Of a stretch of DNA of 64,000 nt, positions 33,799-42,803 are shown piece by piece (the stretch's first letter is position 1; every line of letters starts with the position of its first letter). The translations under genes were made by a program, and so were the position numbers. Origin of the DNA: Virgibacillus sp. SK37 (lineage in GTDB: Bacteria; Bacillota; Bacilli; Bacillales; Amphibacillaceae); assembly GCF_000725285.1 (NCBI RefSeq), contig NZ_CP007161.1, positions 2,890,213 to 2,954,212 of the forward strand, in the 5' to 3' direction. A model generated the notes under the pieces. That model made no database searches. It was not told where the DNA came from and saw nothing but the letters and a program-made list of their open reading frames with translations.

Positions 33799-35013
33799 CT
33801 ATTTAATGACTTCTGTCACTACTTGTTTAATGATTTTAGCTATCTTTCTGCAATCTTCCAATGAAAAGGTTAATGGAAGACGGAAATCACACATAAAGTT
33901 AAGTACTTCTGTCGTCTGTGGAAGCGGCTCTGTTTCTCCAAAATATTCCCAGCTTTCATACCTGCTTGTGAAACCCTTAGGCTCCATGCTTCCAAACCAC
34001 TTTAGCTCCACACCTCGATCCGCACAGGTGGTAATGAATGTTTCCACCTTTTCTATTGTTGTGTTTTTTAATGTAAATTGGAAAGAAGATGCTACATAGC
34101 CTTCCTTTGCGGGCCGCTTCGGTAAATAGATACGCTCCACCTCTGTTAATTCGGCTTCGATTGCTTTGTAGCGCTCATTCCACCGCTCGCCTTGCCTTTT
34201 TAATGAAGGCAATTGTATACGGATGAGTGCGGCAACAAGGTTGGACATTCGAAGACTGAAATTTGGTGTTAGTTTTTTGTATTTCTCAAAAACTTCTAAT
34301 CCAGGTCTGGCAATATGCTTCTCATAAAGCATATAGGAGCCCGAATAAAGAATGGCCTGTGCTGCTACATCGGCATCATTTGTTACCAGTAGGCCACCTT
34401 CACCGGAATTAAGATGTTTATACGTTTGTGTAGAAAAGCAGCCTACTTTACCGAAAGTACCAGTAAATTTCCCATCCCATGTTGCTCCCATCGTATGGGC
34501 ACAATCCTCTACTACCACGATGTCATAACGATCGCAAATTTCCATTACTTGGTCCATATCTACAATATGCCCCCGCATATGTGATAACAGGAAAAATTTC
34601 GCCTGAGACTCTTTTGCTTTTTTCTCTAAATCATTAAGATCTGTAACATAGTCTTCGGTAATTTCCACAAATACAGGCTCCGCTTCAGCGTTTTTGATGG
34701 CTCCCGGGACTGGTGCCAAGGTAAAAGCATTCGATAAAACCTTATCACCAGGGCGGACGCCAACACTTTTTAACGCAACATAGATGGCACTTCCACAGGA
34801 AGAAAAGCCTGCACAGTATTTCGAACCAACATAATCTGCATATTCCTGTTCCAAAAGACTTGCCTCAGCCACCTCGCCCTTCACCGTGTTATAGCGATGA
34901 AGTCTACCAGATTGCAAGATTTCAGTTACTCGTTCGATAGCAGCTTGGGGAAGTGGTTCTTGCCTTGTAAATTCCTTTTCGAAAATTAATGTATCTTCAG
35001 ATGTTCCCTTCAA
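33799..35013 (-). CDS. DegT/DnrJ/EryC1-family PLP aminotransferase
   Basis: This 404-aa fold-type I aminotransferase of the sugar-aminotransferase family has AGFSSCGSAIYVALKSVGVRPGDKVL, the PLP-binding aspartate in VVVEDCAHTMGA, and the Schiff-base lysine in FSTQTYKHLNSGEGG. The family usually aminates keto sugars, but here the gene ends an operon with an APC amino-acid permease and a HisD-like dehydrogenase and no sugar-nucleotide genes. An amino or amino-alcohol catabolic role is more likely. The start is TTG at 35013 after GGAGGGG. It begins 15 bp after the dehydrogenase gene. Confidence 0.8.
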   Translation of the reverse strand: MKGTSEDTLIFEKEFTRQEPLPQAAIERVTEILQSGRLHRYNTVKGEVAEASLLEQEYADYVGSKYCAGFSSCGSAIYVALKSVGVRPGDKVLSNAFTLAPVPGAIKNAEAEPVFVEITEDYVTDLNDLEKKAKESQAKFFLLSHMRGHIVDMDQVMEICDRYDIVVVEDCAHTMGATWDGKFTGTFGKVGCFSTQTYKHLNSGEGGLLVTNDADVAAQAILYSGSYMLYEKHIARPGLEVFEKYKKLTPNFSLRMSNLVAALIRIQLPSLKRQGERWNERYKAIEAELTEVERIYLPKRPAKEGYVASSFQFTLKNTTIEKVETFITTCADRGVELKWFGSMEPKGFTSRYESWEYFGETEPLPQTTEVLNFMCDFRLPLTFSLEDCRKIAKIIKQVVTEVIK

Positions 35014-35028
35014 AATAACCCCTCCAGA

Positions 35029-36309
35029 CTACACATTAAGTTTGCTAAACTTCTTTCCTCTCACATCTGCAGTGACAGCATGTGCTGCCATTCCTTCATA
35101 TCGGCATTGATTCCCAATAATCGGTGCAAGCTTGCTACTGGCTTCCTGTGTACATCTTTGATATGTGACTGTTTTAATAAACTTACCTACCCACAAGCCG
35201 CCTGTATACTTTGCTGCTTCTCCAGTTGGCAGAATATGATTTGTTCCAATCCCTTTATCTCCATAAGTAACAGTCGTTTCTTCTCCAAGAAAGAGAGAGC
35301 CGTAGTTTTTCAGGTTTGTAAGATAATAGTCCAGATCCTCTGCTTGTACCTGTACATGCTCAATAGCATACTCATCCGCCACTTTAACCGCTTCTTCTTT
35401 ATCTGCAACCAAAATAATCATACCATTTCGATCCCAGGACCCTTGAGCTACCTCTGCTGTTTCTAGAGTACTGATTTGTCTATTCATTTCTTCCTGTACA
35501 TCTTCTGCCAGTTTTCTGGAAGTAGTGACAAGAATACTAACCGCGTTTAAATCATGTTCACATTGCCCCCAGATATCTGCTGCTACTAGCACCGGATCAG
35601 CCTGTTCATCCGCAATAATAAGGTTTTCACTTGGACCTGCAATTTGATCAATGCCTACCTTACCAAAAACCTGTCTTTTTGCTTCAGCAACAAACGCATT
35701 ACCTGGGCCTACAATAAAATCAACTGGGTCAATTCCTTCTACACCATATGCCATTGTACCAATTGCCTGAATGCCTCCAAGGGAATAAACTTCATCTACC
35801 CCTGCCAGATGCATTGCATATAAAACACCTGGATGAATGCCTTCTCCGTCACGGGCAGGTGAGCATGCAATCACTCGATCTACTCCGGCAACCTTAGGCG
35901 GGATCGTACTCATTTGTACAGAGGATACAATTGGATAGCGTCCCCCTGGTACATAAGCACCTACATTGGAAAGGGGAATTAGCTTTTGGCCTAAAAATGT
36001 ACCTGGCTGAATTTCCTTCTCAAATTCAGATAAGCTTTCCAGCTGTGCTTGAGCAAATGCCCTTACTTGTGCTTGGCAATATTGCGTGTCTTGCTTAAAC
36101 GTTTCCGGCACTTTCTTTACAGCCTGCTCAATTTCTTCCTGGGAAACGCGGAACGACTCAGGGTTCCACTTATCAAATTTCTCTGATAAACCTCGAACTG
36201 CTTTTATCCCATCTTTTCTTATATCAGACAATGCTTTCGTAACAATTTCCTTTACATTTCCTGTATCCTGCTTTTCTATATGCTGACTTTGCTTTATAAA
36301 TTCTGCCAT
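35029..36309 (-). CDS. Histidinol dehydrogenase family enzyme, probably catabolic
   Basis: This 426-aa NAD-dependent zinc enzyme of the HisD family retains VGAYVPGGRYP, VDFIVGPGNAFVAEAKR, IAGPSENLIIAD, the zinc-site GQCEHD (HisD proteins have SQAEHD), GTNHILPT and a C-terminal EGMAAHA (HisD has EGLDAHA). No other his gene is near, and it is co-transcribed with an APC permease and a DegT aminotransferase. HisD paralogues outside his operons oxidise other alcohols, for example HpsN acting on dihydroxypropanesulfonate. The real substrate is probably an amino or hydroxy compound imported by the neighbouring permease. Confidence 0.8.
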   Translation of the reverse strand: MAEFIKQSQHIEKQDTGNVKEIVTKALSDIRKDGIKAVRGLSEKFDKWNPESFRVSQEEIEQAVKKVPETFKQDTQYCQAQVRAFAQAQLESLSEFEKEIQPGTFLGQKLIPLSNVGAYVPGGRYPIVSSVQMSTIPPKVAGVDRVIACSPARDGEGIHPGVLYAMHLAGVDEVYSLGGIQAIGTMAYGVEGIDPVDFIVGPGNAFVAEAKRQVFGKVGIDQIAGPSENLIIADEQADPVLVAADIWGQCEHDLNAVSILVTTSRKLAEDVQEEMNRQISTLETAEVAQGSWDRNGMIILVADKEEAVKVADEYAIEHVQVQAEDLDYYLTNLKNYGSLFLGEETTVTYGDKGIGTNHILPTGEAAKYTGGLWVGKFIKTVTYQRCTQEASSKLAPIIGNQCRYEGMAAHAVTADVRGKKFSKLNV

Positions 36310-36327
36310 GTTTTTTCTCTCCTCTGC

Positions 36328-37806
36328 TTAATTGTGCATTTGTTTGCTTAAATCAACCACTTGGCTATTTTTTTCTTGTTCTTGTTCTTTTCTTACTTTC
36401 ATAATGTCATCACCAAGAATGTAGTAATCCAACGTTTCCTTTGGTATTTGGTTGTATCTTTTTCCATTTATTAAATAAAACAAAACCCCAACTAAAATCC
36501 ACGCTCCTAATGCAATTAGGGATGGTGCTGCTAAAAAGGCTGGTGAACCAGGTATAAATAAGAGACCTAGGAACACGAGACTTATTGCTGTACCCAATAA
36601 GGAAAAGAATTTTCGTAATGGGTTCTCGCCCCATGCGAAGAAGCGATATGCTGATGCACATGTATACAAATAAGCAATCGCTACCCCTGTTGCAGTCATA
36701 TCAACAATCCAAAGAAGAGCCTGACGACCGAACCATGGTGTGATAAAGCAAACGATGACTGCTGTAATAATCCCAATATGTGGGGTTTTATATTTTGGAT
36801 GTATTTTAGTAAAAGCTGCTGGTAAAATACGTGCTCTCCCCATAGCTAGTAGCATTCTGCTTGATGAAACAAGAAAGCCGTTAATACCAGTGAAGATTCC
36901 CATACATAGTGCTGCAGTAAGTAGCATCAAGCCTACATTTCCGAATAAGCTTGTAACAACATCACCTGTTCCCCAAATCGGCTTGCTTTCCACTAATGGC
37001 TGCCAAGGTGCCCCCATTGCCGTAGCATAGACCATTACTGAATAGACAATACCGCCGCAGGCAAGTGCTAATATCATAAGCTTGAACGCTTTTTTTGCGG
37101 AAAAGTTAAATTCCTCCGATGCTTGCGCAATATTATTAAATCCTGAATATAGAAATGGTGCTGTTGCGACGATTACTAGAATGGATGACCAACCACCAAT
37201 TTCCGTATTAAATGCAGGCTTCAGATTAGCAAAGGACGTATCAGGGTGGAGCGTCATACCAATACCGATACCAATTGCGCCTAGGAATAATACCGTACTG
37301 AAAATAAATTGCATTCTTCCAGTTAATGTGATCCCTTTTATATTTGCATAGCCAAAAATGATTAAGGCAATGGTTGCCAATACAATCTGACTGAAATAAA
37401 TATCCCAACCAGCGATCGAGTACATATAGCCGATCTCCACAATACTTGGGTAGAGGAATTTGAATAAAACAATAATCGCAGAGGCATTTAAAGCAACAGA
37501 TGTCACATACGATAATGTTACAAACCAACCACAGATGTAGGCATTGATTCTACCAAACCCAAGGTAAGTAAATACAAATTCTCCCCCAGATACCGGGAAT
37601 TTTTCCACCATAAATCCATAGCTAATAGCGATGATCATAACTAGTAAAGACCCGATTAGAACACCGAGTATTACTCCTAGTGGCCCTGCTTCCCTTATCC
37701 AGTCTGCCGGAAGCACGAAGGCACCCCATCCAATAGCGGAACCGAAAGCAATAGCGACAACCCAGTGTGGTTTTAACGTTTTTAGTAGTTCCGTTTGTTC
37801 TTTCAA
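36328..37806 (-). CDS. APC-family amino acid permease
   Basis: This 492-aa secondary transporter has 12-13 hydrophobic segments and the APC signature at helix 1 (VVAIAFGSAIGWGAFVLPADWI), SGGEFVFTYLGFGRINAYICGWFV, and APFLYSGFNNIAQASEEF in the helix 6 region. It probably imports the substrate of the operon. The start is TTG after GAGGAGG. It is the first gene of an operon with the HisD-like (19 bp gap) and DegT genes, under a perfect cre site, so this uptake system should be repressed by glucose. Confidence 0.88.
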   Translation of the reverse strand: MKEQTELLKTLKPHWVVAIAFGSAIGWGAFVLPADWIREAGPLGVILGVLIGSLLVMIIAISYGFMVEKFPVSGGEFVFTYLGFGRINAYICGWFVTLSYVTSVALNASAIIVLFKFLYPSIVEIGYMYSIAGWDIYFSQIVLATIALIIFGYANIKGITLTGRMQFIFSTVLFLGAIGIGIGMTLHPDTSFANLKPAFNTEIGGWSSILVIVATAPFLYSGFNNIAQASEEFNFSAKKAFKLMILALACGGIVYSVMVYATAMGAPWQPLVESKPIWGTGDVVTSLFGNVGLMLLTAALCMGIFTGINGFLVSSSRMLLAMGRARILPAAFTKIHPKYKTPHIGIITAVIVCFITPWFGRQALLWIVDMTATGVAIAYLYTCASAYRFFAWGENPLRKFFSLLGTAISLVFLGLLFIPGSPAFLAAPSLIALGAWILVGVLFYLINGKRYNQIPKETLDYYILGDDIMKVRKEQEQEKNSQVVDLSKQMHN

Positions 37807-37849
37807 AAGTGTTCCTCCTCACCTATCTTCTGCCGTGGAAACGACCCTT

Positions 37850-37864
37850 TGGTAACGTTTCCAT
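37850..37864 (-). promoter_or_regulatory. Perfect cre (CcpA) site before the APC/HisD-like operon
   Basis: ATGGAAACGTTACCA on the minus strand fits WTGNAANCGNWNNCW at every position, 44 bp upstream of the permease start. TGGAAACG recurs inverted at 37836-37843, giving an 8-bp inverted repeat with a 12-bp gap that may be a second regulator site. Confidence 0.75.
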
Positions 37865-38012
37865 TTTCGGGTTAAATATACTTATTATTCAGATATTTTA
37901 GTGTAAGAAAAGTATAAACGCCTTCTCATCTTCCAGTAAATTTCAATCATGTACCAACATACGCCTTATGTCTCAGAATAGATTGATTTTATCCTCGGAG
38001 AAAGTAGCGTTT

Positions 38013-38061
38013 GCAGGTAAGATCCCATACCCAGCCCGTCGAAGCTGGATATGGTGCCTGC
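38013..38061. ncRNA. Stepped stem-loop, possible structured RNA element
   Basis: Three nested perfect stems, GCAGG/CCTGC, CCATA/TATGG and CCAGC/GCTGG, are separated by a 7:2 internal loop and a 1:1 mismatch, with an 8-base loop CCGTCGAA (TTCGACGG on the other strand). It stands about 200-255 bp upstream of the APC permease start. It fits no riboswitch or RNA class I know. It may be a regulatory leader, part of a repeat or a fortuitous dyad. Confidence 0.3.
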
Positions 38062-38111
38062 TATTATCTTGCTTTCGAAGTTTCTAGATTATTAGATAGT
38101 AAAAAGTAGTT

Positions 38112-38142
38112 GTGACGCCCCCTTGGAGGGAGAAGGCACCAC
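38112..38142 (-). terminator. Possible terminator of the YheO/RidA/lyase operon
   Basis: A dyad GTG-GCC/GGC-CAC encloses a CCCTCC/GGGGG stem, 5 bp after the stop codon of the PLP lyase. It is followed on the minus strand by ACTACTTTTTAC, a weak T tract. Confidence 0.5.
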
Positions 38143-38146
38143 AGGA

Positions 38147-39379
38147 TTACTTGCTTGTCGTTGCTTGTTTAATAATTTTTTCATCTTTTTGCAGGATAGG
38201 TGCATCTACTTCCACCGTGTTCGGATATTTAATTCCTGCACCAGTATTTAATACGACAACTTTTTCTCCATCCTTAATCCAGTTTTGCGCACGCAATTCC
38301 TTGGCTGCCGCAAATGCTGCTGCACCTTCTGGACAAACGAACGCTCCATCCGCTTTAGCCACGGAAGCGACTTCATCTAAGATTTTCATATCGTTTACGG
38401 CAATAGCACATCCATCCGTTTCACGAATCGCATCAAGGATAAGGAAATCTCCTAACGCTTTCGCAACATTAATTCCAAATGCTACCGTTTCTGCATTTTC
38501 CCAAGGCTCCGCGCTTGTTTTCCCTTCTTCCCATGCTTTTACAATTGGGGCACACCCTTCTGATTGAACAGCGACCAATCTTGGCATTTTACCTTCAGCG
38601 ATCCAGCCTAATTCCTGTAATTCGCGAAGTGCCTTATAGATACCAATTAAGCCGACACCTCCACCTGTTGGGTAAAGAATAACATCAGGGACTTCCCAGT
38701 TAAATTGCTCGGCAATCTCTAAGCCCATTGTCTTTTTACCTTCAATACGGTAAGGCTCTTTAAGTGTTGAAGCATCAAACAGGTTATAATCCTTAACGGC
38801 TTGTCCAACGATTTTGCCAGCATCTCCGATCAGCCCATTTACCAAATATAAATCTGCTCCTGCAGCAACACATTCTTTCCGTGTGATCTCCGGTGCATCT
38901 AGTGGCATAACAACAGTAGAAGTTATCTCAGCTTGCGCACAATATAGTGACCAAGCTGCTCCAGCGTTGCCATTTGTAGGCATCGCTAATTCCTTCACTC
39001 CCACTTCTTTCGCCTTGGATACACCAACTGCAGCTCCTCTTGATTTGAATGAACCAGATGGAATTAAGCCTTCATCCTTCATATAAAGATTAGGGATATC
39101 CATCTCTTTTCCCGAATTTTTCATATGCAGCATTGGTGTCATTCCTTCTCCCAATGTAACACGGTTTTCCGGGTCTTCCACTGGAAGCAACTCATGGTAG
39201 CGCCACAGATCCGGTGTTCTTTTTAACAAATCCTCTTTGCTGAAATTGCTTTTTAATTCATCCATTTTATAAGATACGAGCAATGGTGAACCACATTTGC
39301 ATAATTGCTGCTTTTCCTTCGTGCTATATGTTTCTTCACATTTTGGACAATATAGATGAGAGACATAACTATAAGTCAT
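38147..39379 (-). CDS. Threonine synthase-like fold-type II PLP enzyme
   Basis: This 410-aa enzyme has an N-terminal zinc ribbon (YCPKCEETYS...LCKCGSPLL), then the PLP fold with the Schiff-base lysine in IPSGSFKSRGAAVG near residue 125, the phosphate loop YPTGGGVGLIG, and a terminal LNTGAGIKYP. Database names would likely be threonine synthase, but no hom/thr biosynthetic gene is nearby. It follows ridA and a YheO-type regulator, and RidA clears reactive enamines made by PLP dehydratases. A catabolic amino-acid ammonia-lyase or dehydratase role is therefore more likely. The ATG follows AGGAGG. Confidence 0.75.
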   Translation of the reverse strand: MTYSYVSHLYCPKCEETYSTKEKQQLCKCGSPLLVSYKMDELKSNFSKEDLLKRTPDLWRYHELLPVEDPENRVTLGEGMTPMLHMKNSGKEMDIPNLYMKDEGLIPSGSFKSRGAAVGVSKAKEVGVKELAMPTNGNAGAAWSLYCAQAEITSTVVMPLDAPEITRKECVAAGADLYLVNGLIGDAGKIVGQAVKDYNLFDASTLKEPYRIEGKKTMGLEIAEQFNWEVPDVILYPTGGGVGLIGIYKALRELQELGWIAEGKMPRLVAVQSEGCAPIVKAWEEGKTSAEPWENAETVAFGINVAKALGDFLILDAIRETDGCAIAVNDMKILDEVASVAKADGAFVCPEGAAAFAAAKELRAQNWIKDGEKVVVLNTGAGIKYPNTVEVDAPILQKDEKIIKQATTSK

Positions 39380-39413
39380 TTTAAAACCTCCTGATCATGA
39401 TAGATTAATAGAT

Positions 39414-39788
39414 TTAGCGAATGGCAATAGATTCAATTTCAATTTGTGCACCCTTAGGTAACTCTTTCACACCAACCATTGCACGGGCAGGCTTATACTC
39501 ACCGAAGAAGCGAGCATATACTTCATTAACCTCGGCAGCTTTCTCTAAGCTAGTCATAAAAATCGTATTTTTTACAACGTTTTCTAAGCTAAGACCTGAT
39601 TCCTTAAGGATTGCTTCAATATTTTTAAGTGATTGCTCTGCCTGTTCTACGACATTCTCACTCATTTCATTTGTGTTTGCATCAATAGGCAATTGACCTG
39701 AAACAAATACCATATTATTCTTTTCCACTGCCTGGGAATAAGCTCCTACCGCCGCAGGTGCATGTTCTGTATGGACTTTAGTAAACAT
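39414..39788 (-). CDS. ridA: RidA-family enamine/imine deaminase
   Basis: This 124-aa protein is full length for RidA (YjgF). Key features are APAAVGAYSQAV at the start, VFVSGQLPID, the ligand-binding arginine in KPARAMVGV near residue 103 and the catalytic glutamate in IEIESIAI. It hydrolyses 2-aminoacrylate-type enamines to 2-keto acids. Its ATG overlaps the regulator stop (TAATG) and it is followed by the PLP lyase, so it probably handles that enzyme's intermediate. Confidence 0.93.
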   Translation of the reverse strand: MFTKVHTEHAPAAVGAYSQAVEKNNMVFVSGQLPIDANTNEMSENVVEQAEQSLKNIEAILKESGLSLENVVKNTIFMTSLEKAAEVNEVYARFFGEYKPARAMVGVKELPKGAQIEIESIAIR

Positions 39789-40450
39789 TATCTCAACTCC
39801 TGTGTTTGATTAAAATTAGATTCTGTACGGATCTTTTGTAAATAATTATAAATTGTAAATTTAGACACACCCAGCACACTTGCCGAGTATTCTGTGGCTC
39901 CCTTAATCAGGTAAGCCCCTTTGGATTCTAATTCTTTAACCACTTCAATCTTTTCCTCTGTGTCTAAAAGTGCCGGGGCTTTATGGTATTTTTGCAATGC
40001 TTGATTTGTCATTGTTTCAATTACGTCATGAACATCTGTATGAAAGCTTTCTTTACTTTGTCCGTCATCTGCAAAGCTTATAAAGTCTTTAATCTCCCCC
40101 CCTATTTGAATTAACAGGCTGATATCGATATTAATACACAGAGCACCAATTACGGCATCTTCGCTATCCCGAAGGAAAACAGTGGAAGACTTCATCACCA
40201 ACCCTTTGTTGGAGGTAGTCTTATAATTTGCGAAATCGGTTACATTTTCACTCCGTAATTGTTCCAAAACTAAATCCGTAATGGGTGATCCTATTTCTCT
40301 GCCTGTGATCGTTCCTGCCAAATGAATGAGTGAGCTTTCTAAATTACTAAAATCATGTACTGCTACTTCACATTTGGCACCAAACATTTTCACTAAAATA
40401 TCTGCTGTTCTAATCGCCTGATCAAAGATTATATCCTTTTCATTTTTCAA
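39788..40450 (-). CDS. YheO/DauR-type PAS-HTH regulator
   Basis: This roughly 220-aa protein has a YheO-like PAS domain at about residues 1-115 (VAVHDFSNLESSLIHLAG, STVFLRDSEDAVIGALCINIDIS) and a C-terminal DauR-like HTH (KGATEYSASVLGVSKFTIYNYLQKIR). DauR regulates D-amino acid use in Pseudomonas, and relatives sit beside ridA-type and amino-acid lyase genes. The start is probably TTG at 40450, with AGGAG 7 bases before it; the longer in-frame TTG at 40468 lies upstream of that site. It is the first gene of the ridA-lyase operon. Confidence 0.82.
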   Translation of the reverse strand: MKNEKDIIFDQAIRTADILVKMFGAKCEVAVHDFSNLESSLIHLAGTITGREIGSPITDLVLEQLRSENVTDFANYKTTSNKGLVMKSSTVFLRDSEDAVIGALCINIDISLLIQIGGEIKDFISFADDGQSKESFHTDVHDVIETMTNQALQKYHKAPALLDTEEKIEVVKELESKGAYLIKGATEYSASVLGVSKFTIYNYLQKIRTESNFNQTQELR

Positions 40451-40616
40451 ATTAATTCTCCTAAACAAATACTTTCAAATTATTAGTTAATTTGATAATT
40501 CATATAATAACAAAGAAATTTTATATTTGCAACAATTTTTTAATGCTTAAAATTTTTTAGTAAGTATGGATTATTTTTAAGCATTAGAACCCATTCTTAA
40601 AGTTACCTAAGCAAAT

Positions 40617-40662
40617 AAAAAAACCTCCCTTTATCACCTAAATCGCGATAGTAGAGAGGGTA
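40617..40662 (-). terminator. Terminator of the BCCT transporter gene
   Basis: On the minus strand a CCTCTCT / AGGGAGG outer stem with an inner TATC / GATA pair is followed by seven T residues, just after the transporter stop codon. Confidence 0.75.
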
Positions 40663-40666
40663 CATA

Positions 40667-42169
40667 TTATCTTTCCGATTTCTTCTTGAGTTCTGCTTTT
40701 CCTGCCTTTAAAAACGAGAGGCCCATCATAATAATAATTATGGAAAATGGCAGTGCAGAAATAATAACCGTGTTCTGCAATCCTTGCGTTCCTCCAAAAT
40801 ATACCACGATTGCCGCTACAGCTGCCTGGGTAAATCCCCAGATCACTTTTACCGTGTTTGCGGGATTTACAAGTCCGTTTGTCGTTAGCATTCCTAACAC
40901 AAAGGTTGCTGAATCTGCTGATGTTATGAAGAAAATGCTGACAACTAAAATAGTTAATATCGACATCACCATACCAAGCGGATATTGTTCAAGCATGCCG
41001 AATGTCATTGTTTCAAGATTTAACTTGGATAGTTCAGCCATACCATTCCCTTCTACATACAGAGCTGAAACTCCAAAGATGGAAAAGAAGATAAAACAAA
41101 CAAGGGCTGGGACAAATAGCACTCCCATCATAAACTCTTTCACCGTACGTCCTCGGGAAATTCTTGCAATAAATGTACCGACAAACGGAGACCAGGAAAT
41201 CCAGAACGCCCAATAAAACAATGTCCAGTTGTTAATCCAGGTACGTTCATCTGCACTTTGTGGAGCAAGTCGAAAGCTCATTTGTACAAAATCAGCGATA
41301 TAGTTGCCAAGTGTATTTGTAAACATGTTAAGAATATACATCGTTGGTCCAATAACAAATAGCATGACAAATAAAATAAAGCCAATTCCCATATTGATAT
41401 TACTTAAATACTTAATTCCCTTACCTACTCCGGACCATGCAGAAATAATAAACAGTACCGTTGTAATGGTTAACACAAGTAGCTGTACAGCGAAGGTCTG
41501 TGGTGTATCAAATAAGAAGTTGAAACCACCAGTTATTTGAGCTGACCCAAATCCGAGAGCTGCTGCCACGCCAACAACTGTAGCAAAAACAGCGAGCACA
41601 TCGATCACTTTACCGAGTGCTCCTTTCATTAAATCTTCACCAAGTAACGGGATTAGCGTAGCACTGATCAAACCTGGGTAACCTTTATGAAATTTAAAAT
41701 AGGCAAGTACCATACCAACAATGGCATAAATCCCCCATGCACTTATTCCCCAATGTAGGAAAGTATATTTTAAGGCATCATCAATGGCTTGATCCGTACC
41801 AAGTTCTGCAGTAGGGGCTGATTTAAACGCATAGGTGATCGGTTCTGCTGTTGACCAAAATACAACACCGATCCCCATCCCTGCACTGAATAGCATGGCA
41901 AACCAGGATGACAGACTGAATTCAGGTTTTTCATTTGTTTTTCCTAGTCTAATTTTACCAAACCTCGAGAAAATCAGATAAATACAAAATAATAAAATTG
42001 CTGTGACAAGTAATAAATAATACCAGCCAAATCGCTCAGAAATAAATGTAGTAAGACTTGATGTCACACTTTCTAAATGCTTTGGGGCAATTGATCCCCA
42101 TGCCACTAACGCCAAACACCCTGCTAACGCATACCAGAAAACAGAAGTTACCTGTTTCATTTCCTCCAC
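40667..42169 (-). CDS. BCCT-family betaine/carnitine/choline transporter
   Basis: This 500-aa transporter has 12 membrane spans and BCCT signatures: AMLFSAGMGIGVVFWSTAEPI near residue 92, LHWGISAWGIYAIVGM near 134, and WTLFYWAFWISWSPFVGTFIARISRGRT near 312. GMGIGVVFW is the glycine-rich helix 3 segment that binds quaternary ammonium substrates and Na+ or H+. It has little cytoplasmic tail, so osmotic sensing through a long C-terminal domain as in BetP is not expected. The gene is alone with its own terminator; whether it serves osmoprotection or the nearby catabolic cluster is open. Confidence 0.92.
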   Translation of the reverse strand: MEEMKQVTSVFWYALAGCLALVAWGSIAPKHLESVTSSLTTFISERFGWYYLLLVTAILLFCIYLIFSRFGKIRLGKTNEKPEFSLSSWFAMLFSAGMGIGVVFWSTAEPITYAFKSAPTAELGTDQAIDDALKYTFLHWGISAWGIYAIVGMVLAYFKFHKGYPGLISATLIPLLGEDLMKGALGKVIDVLAVFATVVGVAAALGFGSAQITGGFNFLFDTPQTFAVQLLVLTITTVLFIISAWSGVGKGIKYLSNINMGIGFILFVMLFVIGPTMYILNMFTNTLGNYIADFVQMSFRLAPQSADERTWINNWTLFYWAFWISWSPFVGTFIARISRGRTVKEFMMGVLFVPALVCFIFFSIFGVSALYVEGNGMAELSKLNLETMTFGMLEQYPLGMVMSILTILVVSIFFITSADSATFVLGMLTTNGLVNPANTVKVIWGFTQAAVAAIVVYFGGTQGLQNTVIISALPFSIIIIMMGLSFLKAGKAELKKKSER

Positions 42170-42386
42170 CTCAATATAAATTATGTATGTAAAACTTTTA
42201 AACTGCTTAACCCTAATTTCCCTAATTTATAAAAGAAAAACCAAAAATCAAAAATTTCCTAATGGTAGTAGTTACCTTTTTATCCATCCAGCAAAAAAAA
42301 TGCTAAAACTTTTTTAATTGCTCCAAAGTTTAATCCGCATTCAAAAAAGGAATCGATGGAAATAAAGAGAGAAAGGATGGGATACC

Positions 42387-42740
42387 ATGCTAGAGGTTAA
42401 TGCTACAGAGCATAGTGCTATGATGAAAATAATACTTCATGGGAAAGTAACAAAAGAAGACATCCAGCGTTTTGAAGGCGAATTCAAAAGGAAAATTCTT
42501 GAACAAGAACCGATTAACCTTTTACTTATTATAAAAGATTGGGAGGGAATCACCTTAGATGGTCTGATGGAGGATATGAAAATGGTGCAATATGTAAAAA
42601 GCATTAAAAAGATGGCAGTGGTTTCTGACGAAAAATGGGTCAAGGCAGATGCGAAAATAGAGAATCAACTGCCTGGTGTTCAAGTAGTCTATTATCCACC
42701 AGAGGAAATACAATCGGGGAAGAATTGGCTGTATGCTTAA
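42387..42740 (+). CDS. SpoIIAA-like (STAS-related) protein
   Basis: This 117-aa protein matches the SpoIIAA-like family (PF11964): KIILHGKVTKEDIQRFEGEFKRKI, LLLIIKDWEGITLDGLMEDMKMVQYVKSIKKMAVVSDEKWVK and a final ENWLY-like GKNWLYA. The fold is STAS-like with a lipid-type pocket in known members; no anti-sigma role is implied. AAAGGATGGG precedes the ATG. It is monocistronic and ends at a bidirectional terminator. Confidence 0.8.
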   Translation: MLEVNATEHSAMMKIILHGKVTKEDIQRFEGEFKRKILEQEPINLLLIIKDWEGITLDGLMEDMKMVQYVKSIKKMAVVSDEKWVKADAKIENQLPGVQVVYYPPEEIQSGKNWLYA

Positions 42741-42752
42741 TCAGGATCTAAG

Positions 42753-42803
42753 AATAATAAAATTGGAGGGACAATAAGCTGTGTTTGTCCCTCCAATTAT
42801 TCT
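42753..42803. terminator. Bidirectional terminator
   Basis: AATTGGAGGGACAA and TTGTCCCTCCAATT form a long stem between converging genes. T tracts are modest; the arm overlaps the stop of the DUF3006 gene. Confidence 0.85.

Larger units (their letters stand above)
37865..38146. other. Intergenic region with two potential RNA hairpins
   Basis: Together with the cre region this makes a 340-bp gap between the PLP-lyase and APC operons. It holds a GC-rich hairpin near the lyase stop (38112-38142) and a stepped stem-loop at 38013-38061. The promoter of the APC operon must lie here; I see only weak -10-like boxes. Confidence 0.5.

Noticed and set aside
35029-36309. Histidine biosynthesis gene hisD
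   Set aside because: There is no other his gene nearby; it lies in an operon with a permease and aminotransferase under a cre site.
38013-38061. Fragment of 5S rRNA or a known riboswitch
   Set aside because: A short CCCATACC stretch recalls 5S rRNA, but the rest does not fit, and no known aptamer core is present.
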